From Ziziphus jujuba (lineage: Eukaryota > Streptophyta > Magnoliopsida > Rosales > Rhamnaceae), in contig NC_083379.1 of the NCBI RefSeq assembly GCF_031755915.1, positions 25,606,001-25,670,000 of the forward strand: 64,000 nt of DNA, written 5' to 3'. The position numbers and the translations under genes were made by a program. Numbering within the stretch: the stretch's first letter is position 1; every line of letters starts with the position of its first letter. Below, in pieces: positions 50,997 through 60,200 of the stretch. The notes beneath the pieces were generated by a model. It did no database searches, was not told the DNA's origin, and saw nothing but the letters and a program-made list of their open reading frames with translations.

Positions 50997-51920
50997 ATGG
51001 CCTCACAATCCTTTGCAACCCCAACACCACCTAAGTTAGAAGGCCAAAACTATTCCATTTGGAGTATAAAAATGAAAGCCTACCTTCAAGCCTTTGGTTT
51101 ATGGGAAGTCATAGAAGAAGGTTATGTAGTGGAGGAGTTGAGAGCTAATGCAACCCAAGCACAAAGAAATGCACATGAGGCCGAAGTTGCCAAGGGGTTC
51201 AAGGCCCTCACTGCTTTGCACTCCTCCACGAGTGATTCCATTTTTACAAGGATAATGTCATGCACAAGTGCTAGAGAGGTTTGGATAAAGCTTCAATAGA
51301 AGTTCCATGGAAATACTAGAACTCGGCAAATGCAAGTTTTAAACCTAAGAAGAGAGTTTGAGACCTTGAAGATGAAGGAGAATGAGCTTGTCAAGGATTT
51401 CATGGAAAGGATGCTCAAAGTGGTAAATCAAATTCAGGTCCTTGGTGAGCAATTGACCGATCAAAGGGTAGTAGAGAAAGTATTGGTGAGCTTACCCGAA
51501 AGGTTTGAAGCTAAGATTTCCTCCCTTGAAGAATCTAGAAATCTTAATGAAATAACCTTGAGTGAGCTCATCAATGCTCTTCAAGCAACCGAGCAAAGGA
51601 GAGCCATTAGAAAGGAGGAGACCATAGAGAGTGCATTCTATGGTGGCCACGGCAACAAAAAGAAGAATAAAGGAAGGAAAAGCAACAACACCAACCAAAC
51701 CGGTTTTACAACCAACAACAACACAAACAACAACAAAAATGGATGGAATCAACAACAACAACAACAAAGCCATCAAAACCGAGGAGGACATCCACCTTAC
51801 CCTCATTGCAAGAAGCTTGGACATCCACCATCCAAGTGTTTTTGAAGGCCGGATGCATCTTGTGAAAGATGTGGAGAAAAAGGCCACATTGCCAAAGTAT
51901 GCAAGCAAAGGAGACAACAA
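50997..51920 (+). pseudogene. Copia gag, broken by two stops and a 3' deletion
   Basis: The frame starts ATGGCCTCACAATC. It encodes MASQSF, KLEGQNYSIWSIKMKAYLQA (the conserved N-terminal gag motif) and MQVLNLRREFETLKMKENE. RVVEKVLVSLPERFEAKISS follows, then an asparagine/glutamine-rich linker and the zinc knuckle CERCGEKGHIAKVC near 51862-51903. A TAG at 51297 and a TGA at 51843 interrupt an otherwise continuous frame. The start at 50997 is preferred over an upstream in-frame ATG at 50916 because MAS..KLEGQNY is the family's usual beginning. Protease, integrase and RT are deleted; after codon KQRRQQ the sequence jumps into the LTR. Confidence 0.85.
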
Positions 51921-52252
51921 GCCTTATTGTCTTTTTGATGTATTTAATGGTATGAAAATTGTAATGAAAAACATTGAAAAAGAAAATATTCAAAAAACAG
52001 ATTTTGAAAAACAACATTTTTGGCTCTCTCTCTCTCTCAACTACTACATTTTTTGTTTCTTCTTTTTCCCAAAAGCTAACAACCTTCTCAAGAACCCTAA
52101 ACCTCCATTAAAACCAGAAACAAACCTAAAAAAAAAAAAAAAAACAAAATCAAGAACCAAGAACCAAAAACCAACAACAATCATTCTTGACTAACACCTT
52201 GAATGATTGTGATCTAGGGTACAACAACATAAACCTACACCAAATTCCATCA
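51921..52252 (+). mobile_element. Copia 3' LTR, 5'-truncated
   Basis: Matches positions 50460-50791 of the 5' LTR with few differences, including a longer A-run near 52130. Only a G is shared at the junction with gag (ACAA-GCCTTATTG against ATG-CCTTATTG), so the deletion used little or no homology. Confidence 0.8.
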
Positions 52253-52504
52253 TCCCACTCGTTCCAAATCTTCCCTTCTTGGATAATTTCTTCCTCTTCC
52301 ATGACCATGAGTGAACCTTTGTGGTGGTCGTTGCTGCAGCATTTGGATTGATGATTGCATCCTATCCAACCTGCCATGGATTTGCTCAATTTCCAACCCT
52401 AATGCTCTTTGGAGTTCTCCCACCATGGCTTGAATGTATAACTTTGGATCAGCCACACCTGGAGTTCTTTCCATGCTTTCTTCACTTTTGTCTTGTGACA
52501 TGAT
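52253..52504 (-). pseudogene. Gag N-terminus of the 48-54 kb Gypsy element
   Basis: The minus-strand frame with MSQDKSEESMERTPGVADPK, QAMVGELQRALGLEIEQIHG and MQQ-like glutamine/arginine-rich sequence (QRPPQRFTHGHGRGRNYPRR) matches the start of plant Gypsy gag proteins. It is cut at 52253 by the copia remnant. The start is the ATG before SQDKSEE; an upstream in-frame ATG exists at 52561. Confidence 0.65.
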
Positions 52505-52561
52505 TTTTTTTTTTTCTTGTTTTTTTTCCCTGCAAAAAATTGTTAGTAAAAAGGACCTCAC

Positions 52562-53399
52562 AACACTCCCTCACGTGTTTCGCTCAAATTCAAGGTCTCA
52601 ATTCACTTGTGTTTGTACTCTAGTTATAGTTTGGCTTTTACCCTCTATAGTTCTCACCTCTCTTGCCTTTTACCACTCTAGCAATTCTATTTGGTTCTTT
52701 GTAAACTAATTTCAAACTAAATCAAACTAGCAAGTAACATTCTAAATAATCCTATCAAACAGTTATGAAAGAAAAGCTAAGAAAAAGTAACAAGAAAAAG
52801 GCAACGACGATAGATTTGTTTTTCAATAAGAAATTTGGCACAAACACAAGAAACTAAAATGTTAAAAAAAAATTGGAATCAGATTTACAAAGTGGAATTT
52901 GTGAATATTCAACAAACCTTATTTTCGGTATTGATTTTGACTTGTTTTTTGTGCTTCTCAAATCAACCAAAAAAATTTCACTATTTGATTTCTCTTGAAA
53001 CCTCGATAATTCAATGCCACAAACCACAAGAATAAGAATTTTTTTTTTTTTTTTTTTTTTTACGTTCAAGCAACAATAACAATCTTTATCAAACTATAGT
53101 AATACCAATCGCACCAAACTTCAATGAAAACACACCAATCCATTGACTACAAGGGTTAAGATGCAAAGAAGAACAAAGAATTTTTTTTTTTTTTAATATA
53201 TGTAAGGTATGATCGGATGGATGAAGAAGAACCAAACAAAAAAAAAAAAAGATGCAAAGAAGAACGCAGTGACCAAACAGATAAGACAACCAAAGAAATC
53301 AAAGATGCAATCTCTAACCTAATTCTAAAAATTGCAGAAAATCAAGAACAAAGAAAAACAATGAAAACAAAGATATATAGATCAAACCTATAACTAGAA
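52562..53399 (-). other. Untranslated leader of the Gypsy element
   Basis: Between the primer-binding site and gag there is no recognisable protein. It is AT-rich with poly-T/A runs at 53040-53060 and 53180-53194. Confidence 0.5.
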
Positions 53400-53417
53400 G
53401 TTAGCTCTGATGCCAAA
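53400..53417 (-). other. Gypsy primer-binding site
   Basis: The minus strand reads TTTGGCATCAGAGCTAAC one base after the LTR end, one mismatch from TGGTATCAGAGC over 12 bases. This fixes 53419-54286 as the 5' LTR. Confidence 0.75.
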
Positions 53418-53418
53418 T

Positions 53419-54286
53419 TGATATGAAACTAGAGTGACTTGCCTGTAAACCCGTAACAAAGATTGATGTGGACCGTCTAACTACAAGTTTTGAATGGAAG
53501 ACCTCAATCCTTTACCTATATTTGAGGTAAGAACCTTGGTATGGTGAAGACGCCACAATAGGGTGCAGAATAACTTATTGATAAGTCAAATTTGAACTCC
53601 ATAAGCAAAACTTGAAAAATTCAATATAATTCTTAGAGAATCAAGAGAATCACTCTCACTTTTTAATCAAAATTGTAATCTAATTTTTATTCATGACTTT
53701 TATGCCTTTGAATAGGGAAAATAAATTACAAAGCTTTCCTAAATTTGTTAAAAATAATGATGGATGAACATTAGGTTTAGGAAACCTAATTTGGTTAGGT
53801 TTAGGAAATCTAATGTGGTTAGGTTTAGGAAACCTAATGTGGGGTGGTTAGGTTTAGGAAATCTAATTTGGCTCCTAGTTTTCTAATTTGATTGGCCTTT
53901 AATTCTTTGACCAATTCAACTCTAATAAAATTAGGAAAGTAAATAGGCAACATGCCAAAATCCAATCAAGACATAAATAAAAATTAATGTTTTCTTACTT
54001 ATAAAATTCGGCCAAGCTTAGTTGGAAGCCGTGTAGGCACATATCATCCTCCACGTGGCAAAAGTGTTATGTCACCATAGGATGCCACGTCACCATTCCA
54101 ATCATGTGGACCAATTTTGGTTCATCTTCAGTAATAAACATGCTTCCTTGAGATGTGAACACCTCCTATATTAAACCATTTAGTACTTCTTTAAACTTCT
54201 TCGCTCTTACCCTCGTTATTGGTCTCGTAGAGATTTGAAATGGCTTTGTACTCCATCTTGGAACGCTCTTGGTCATGTCCTCATCA
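53419..54286 (-). mobile_element. 5' LTR of the 48-54 kb Gypsy element
   Basis: On the minus strand it begins TGATGAGGACATGACC and ends TTTCATATCA. It carries an open pol tail: EDMTKSVPRWSTKPFQ, then TRPITRVRAKKFKEVLNGLI up to a TAG near 54173. Four copies of a GGTTAGGTTTAGGAAA-like word lie at 53770-53865. Confidence 0.8.
53770..53870. repeat. Short tandem repeat in the LTR
   Basis: Four imperfect copies of TTAGGTTTAGGAAACCTAAT, each partly palindromic, sit about 24-33 bases apart. Two to three copies remain at 48680-48740 in the other LTR, and single-copy relatives occur in the 6080 LTR. Confidence 0.7.
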
Positions 54287-56140
54287 GGATGCTCGCAATT
54301 GTGAAATAGCAAATAACACGAATGCACTACATCACAAGGATTATGCAAATACCGTCTTCCCAACCTCCTTCAATCATATCATAAAACACAATATCGCTAG
54401 GATCCTTGTAGCACAAAAGATACCCATGCACGGACCATGGACAATCAACCAAATCAACATAATCAAATGCATTGAACTAAGTCATCGATAGGGTAACTCA
54501 GAACCTATGATTCATGGTATTTAATCAACTTCCACTGTCATTCCAAGCAGCTTACCAAGTAATCACACCATCGACAAGGTAACCTAATCACTCGTATGGG
54601 ACCTGTTCACAAGTGGGAGAGAAAATGAGTTACATTGGCAATTTCATGATATAGACAAATTAAGCCTCACGACACATGAGTACTTAAAATTCCATACCAC
54701 TATGCCAACTAGGCACAAAGCTTCATGACAATTCATAGTTTGGACATACCAAATCTTGCGATAGGCAAGCACTTAGCCAATCCTCTCCACCATATCAAAC
54801 ATACCATAAAGCTTTTCATTGGGCAATTTAACTAACAATATTTCATTTAAATCTTGGGCATTTTAATTAAATAAACAAAGAATGGAGATAATTTCACATA
54901 CAATAACAACAACTAAATAATAGAATAAATAAATAAATAACATAAAATTTCAATTTCACAACGAATTGAATAAATAAATGAATTTGTTTTTTTTTTTTTA
55001 ATTTGAACTTGAAATGGAGATAAATTTCCACAAAATAGGAATAAATAAATAAGTAAATGAAACCATAAGAAAAAAAAAACAAGTTTTTTTTTTTTTTTTT
55101 AATTGGACTGCTGGCATCAGTAGACGACAAGTCTTGCTGATGTCATCACGGTAATGTCAACAGACTGCATCAAACGACAGGTCATTTTTCCTATGTTCCC
55201 TGGCCAACAGGATCGGGTTTAACTCGGTTTCACTGCAAATGGGTTGCACAACCTATAGGTTCGACCTATCGGTTTCTCGCATGTCCGACGTCTATTTCCT
55301 GCCATTTTTGAGCCATTTGATTCGTCCTTTAATGGGAAAGAATTTCTCCATATCAATTTGGCCAAAACCAAACTGAAAAACAATGCCTAAGAAGCTTATT
55401 TTTTTCGGCCATGAATTCACAATTTGGGACAAAACCTTATGCACTCTGACTAAATTGAAAATTGAAAAACACTCCATTTAAAACAAAAAACAATTGCCCG
55501 CCCAGGTCTCAATCCGTGCCAAAACAATTTTCCATAATTTTTTTTTTCTTGTGAACCTAGTAACGACACCCCTTCTTTTTTTTTTTATTTTAATAAAAAA
55601 AGTTTAGTGGTGAAAGATTTGTAATGCATTCGATAACAAAACCCATGAAGCAATTTGGTCAAATCGTGGCAAAAATTCAACACCAAATAAGATAATATTT
55701 TACAAACTTTTGATCAAATTCTATATGGACCCGATATTGTATTATATATTTATTTCAATTAAGGGCTAACTAAAACAAAGCAATCAATTAATAAAATCCA
55801 AAATTTAATTTGATCATACCACCATCAATCACAATATGCAATCATCATACCAAAATCAATATGCAAAAATAGAATCCAATTGCTTTTGTAAAACAAAAAT
55901 AAAATGCATAAAATATTTCCATCTACAAATAACTTAAATTGGCCCTTACTAACGTAGTATAGTTAACAACAAATAGGATTTAGCAAGATTCAATCACAAC
56001 ACTTTGTAGATAAACAGTCTACAAAACTATGTTAAACTATCACAAATTCCAAAATCTTGAGTTGATAGAAAGTAACTGTAGATATCAATCTTTCTACTAG
56101 TGTTATCATAGTACAGATTAAATCACTTTCTAAATTATCC
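54287..56140. other. Unassigned interspersed repeat sequence
   Basis: No coding sequence was recognised. The region is locally GC-richer at 54290-54700 and 55130-55320, with poly-A/T runs at 55070-55100. Its texture resembles LTR sequence but I could not match it to a partner inside the window. I looked here for the missing last exon(s) of the IMPL1-like gene and did not find them. Confidence 0.4.
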
Positions 56141-56149
56141 TTGATGAAG

Positions 56150-57140
56150 TGCCCTTATCAATATGTTTGGCCCTAACATTCTCAAGTCAACTATTGATAA
56201 TATTAGAGTTTAATAGGAACATCATTAGTTTACCTTGAGCTCTCTTGATAGTAATTCCCAGCTATCAACTGAAAATTTCCTTAAGACAGACCTCATTTCT
56301 GCCTTTGCACATCAAACTAGAAACATATTGCTTCTTGTTCCTCCAAATTACTAACACTAGTATCCTGAAGTTGATCTCCTACAATTACTAGATGCTGCCC
56401 AGTTTGTTTAAGTATATGCTTCAACTCCTAAGTGGTTATTTTTTGAGACTTCATTAGCATTAGTCCCATTCAAATACCTTAAAATTCTGATAACGCCATT
56501 CAAATGGTCTTCAATTAGAGTACATAAATTGGACATCAAACTTGCAACATATCCGATGTCAGGCCTTCTATAACACAAGTAAATTAGTTTGCCAAGTGGT
56601 ATTTATCATATGTTTCTGTCCATAATAGTTGCTTCTAATGACTATTCCAAGTTTGAGATTACAATTGAGATATATATACTAGATACTATCTTGGTTCACA
56701 TCGCAACAAGCATATTTACCTCACCAAATCCAAGATATATTCATTGATGTGATGGAAAGGTTCCTCTTTCTGACTTGTAAATCTACATTCCAAGAAATTA
56801 TTCCATATCACCCAAGCTCTTTACTTCAAATTGTTGGTGTCTTGAGATTTTCCCTTTTTCTATGCACCACTGCTAGTCAGTTAATATCATCAACATCAGC
56901 AATAATAATGTTGATCTTACCCTATCCATGTTCGTAAAACATGAGTGCTCTCCTTGGCTTTGTATGTATTTTAATCTGCAAACTATTCTTGTAATTTTTC
57001 ACACCAAGCTATTGGAGAGTACTTCATACCAATTAGACTTTCTTAGACTACAAAGTCTTTCCTTACCAAGCATATGTTCTCCTCTTGTATTAGATGCATA
57101 AACACTGTTAGAGTATATTTGAAGGACAACTAGGAAAAAT
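56150..57140 (-). pseudogene. Ty1/Copia RT/RNase H fragment downstream of the IMPL1-like exons
   Basis: On the minus strand: SPIAWCEKLQEYLQI, IIIADVDDI, PLGKLIYLCYRRPDIGY, IRILRYLNGT and RRSTSGY. These fit the end of RT and the RNase H domain of copia pol (relatives read RPDIAYAV, RYLKGTP and RRSTSGYC). Stops and frameshifts abound. It begins about 110 bases beyond the last IMPL1-like exon in this window. Confidence 0.7.
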
Positions 57141-57250
57141 GTTCCTACAACATGTAATTGTACACGGGCTACAAATAAAAGCATGCCAGATTTACAAAAC
57201 ATTCCATTTCTGATAAATAGATTTAAAGAAAATAAGAAATAAACATGTAC

Positions 57251-60200
57251 CAAAACACCAGCAGCCATATCCCAGGGCTTTAGACGGTATTCCCAATATG
57301 CTTCAACAATTCCTAGAGCTACATGACACATGTCCACTGCAGCTGCACCCAGCCTTCTTACACCCTAGACATCAAGTTAAAACAAGGGAAACAAAGATTA
57401 GCTAAATAGAAAAAGAAAACTTTTTACGTAGAAATATAAGAACATGAGAGATAATAGAGTGCAGGAAACAAACATGACTCAAAAGGAAAAAATATATCTC
57501 ATCAATTAGTACACTGCTGATATCAGTAAATTCTTTAAATAACTCCATATTGGTGGCCCACGCATCATCATGTTCATAACCAAAACCAGTAACAAGAAGA
57601 GATTGCTCAACCTGAAAAAGAGGAAGGTGAGCTCCAATAAGCAAAAGGGATTCGACCCAAGAAAAACTTCAGAAGCATATATCAGCTCATTTCACATACA
57701 CCTAAAGAAATTTCATGCCATGTAAAAGATAAGAACTTACAAGAAGCAACTTGCTGAAATGTTTTAAGAGGATGACAAATGAAACCCATAAAACAAGTAT
57801 TTCCTAAATTCATTAAGGTTTATACCTCAAAAGTTCCTTAAAGCCAATGCCTAAAAATTCCGTACAAGATTATGAGTAGTTAGCAAAATACAAAGGACAT
57901 GTTAAGTCTACACTTTTGCTAAGTTGGTATATATACTGAGGGCCATAGAAAGTTCTAAATGCATACAAGGCTTATGCCTTGAAAGTTCCTTAAAGCTAAT
58001 GTCATACAAAAATTCCTAACAAGATTATGAGTAGGTGGCAAAATCAAAGAACATGTTAAGTCTGTGCTTCTGCTAGGTGGATATACACGGTGAGGCCTAC
58101 TTCCTAATAGCTTAAGATTTGTGGTTAATGGTAAATTACATTTTATCAGAGTATAATTAACCGTTTAGTCTTGTATTTGGGATCCTACTAACCCCCATTT
58201 ATTGATTTGCATGTGGACCACTTTCTATTAGCTTAAGTTTTTGGAATGAGTGGTAATTTAACATGGTAACAAATCTTTGTGATCTATCAACTCTTGGGTT
58301 GACCACCCTCATTTCTACTAATTAACAGTTTTATTAGAGTAAGGCTCAATTTATGTTCTCAGATAGCATATAGTTGGGTCAACTTCTATTAGTGAAACCT
58401 TTTGACACAGTCATTCAACAATGCCAAATGACTAAACATTTTTAATAGGGTGTTTGTATTCAACGGCAAGTGCTCCTTATATAACGTAACAAAAACCCTA
58501 TTTACAATAGCAAAACCTAATCAAATAAGAAAAGTAAATCAAATCTAATCAACATCTCAAAACTAACAAAAACTCAATTGTAATTGTTCACAACAGTTCT
58601 CAGAAAAAACAATTATTAAATAAAAATCCTAATATACTTTGGCACCAAAGCCTTAAAACATTGTTGAATATAAGAATACAAGTATTCTTGAAAATAAGAT
58701 ATGATGCTCATCTTCTTCATAAGATGCACTTTATTAAGCACAATCAAAAGATGGTGCTTTATTTCTTATAGAACTTTCAACTTTTTGAACAGTGAAAAGA
58801 TAGGGTTTCTCCTTCACCACTAACTACTTCAAAAGCTTCTTCTAAGATATCTAATAGAGCTCACCATCGGCCTTCATCCCCAGTGACTGTTAGCTCTCCA
58901 GCCAACCTACGATAAAAAACTTGCAAAATATTTTATCTTCCTCATTTAAATGAAGGTGACAACGATGCAAATTGAGATTTATACTCTAGAATTGTACAAC
59001 ACCATAATCTTGTTAGAGTAGGGCTACAAATATTCTAATATCACACAAAAATGAGACGTTTCATCATAGAGGATTCTATACAGAAAATAAAAATAAAAAT
59101 AAGCACACATTTGGATGTAGCAGTTTACAATTTACTAGACATACTAACCTGATGGGTTTGACTGACATGAACCTTTTGTCCATTACAAAATGCTCCTCCA
59201 CCTGAGAAACAAATATTAAGTCTCCTATCTTAAGTATATAATTAACTTAAAAATCAAGTAAAGCAAGATATATAAGTAGTTAGACAGAACTTCTGACCAG
59301 CAGTAGCAGAAAATGTGTGCGTATTCCAACACATAGGGCCACCGACAAATTCTACCTGATAAATGAAAATAGAAATAATAAATTTTATTTCACCTTGTTG
59401 TCAACAAGCAATTGAACCATTCGATACATCATCTTACAAACAGGGATAGAAATATGACTCTAAATATCTCATCTTTTACTTTTCAATGACTCGAAAGATT
59501 TTCCATATTTCAATTGAGGATTGGCACAATAATTTGCTAGAGCATTATAGAGACTTTGAACACTATGGAACTAGAACAACAGTATCAAGGAATTCCCAAT
59601 TTTGAAAATTTCACCGGTAAAAGGAATACAAAAATGATACAAGAAATCAAGAAATCAAGAAATCAAGAAAACAAGATAACAAAAAATCAAAATCCAAACA
59701 GAACAAAATAAATTAAAAACAAAAGCAAATAAGAAGAGGATCTTTGATTGGCTTGCCTAACAACAATTTTGAACATGAATTCTTTTTTATGCGGTGACCT
59801 AGAGAAAGAGGTGTCAAAGAAGATGTTGAATGATTTGGATGGGAGTGCCATAACAATGAAATGAGCAAGCTCATAAATGTTTTATATTACCTTAAACAAT
59901 CTACTAGAGCATGATATGGAAGACTTACAAAAGCTATAGTGAGAAGAAGTATCAACAAATTATAGAAACATTCTTTTTATCAAACACTCAACTTCAGGTA
60001 AGATGACAGGCTAACAGCATTGACTATATCATCAAAGCTTGGAATAACTTGTAAGACAGAAGTCGACTGGAAAAGAGTTTGAAATAAAATATATTGGACA
60101 TATGGAAGGCAAGTATAAGTAACTTGCTCAATGGATTCTTTATCTCCTAAGAAAAGCATATTTTTTATCTCTTAAAATTAAAATGTTAGGGTCTAAGCTG

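Larger units (their letters stand above)
49785..52252 (+). mobile_element. Ty1/Copia element remnant nested in the Gypsy element
   Basis: A full 5' LTR (49785-50791), a primer-binding site and gag are present. The 3' side is a 332-base LTR piece joined directly to the end of gag, so all of pol is deleted. Flanks are ATATT on the left and TCCCA on the right, with no target duplication. The host Gypsy sequence is not contiguous across it: RT lies on one side and the gag N-terminus on the other. Confidence 0.8.
48337..54286 (-). mobile_element. Ty3/Gypsy element with both LTRs, internally deleted and carrying a copia remnant
   Basis: The two LTRs (53419-54286 as 5' LTR, 48337-49107 as 3' LTR) share start TGATGAGGACATGAC and end TATCA on the minus strand. 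The primer-binding site is next to the 5' LTR and the polypurine tract next to the 3' LTR. The internal region keeps the gag N-terminus and parts of RT and the integrase tail. Everything between gag and RT is replaced by a copia remnant. Flanking 5-mers GCGTG (left) and GGATG (right) match at three of five positions, so a target duplication is possible but not convincing. Its 3' LTR is close to the decayed copia at 44-47.6 kb. Confidence 0.8.

Noticed and set aside
51492..52017. Minus-strand frames of 100-140 codons
   Set aside because: They are antisense to the copia gag and its Asn/Gln-rich linker.
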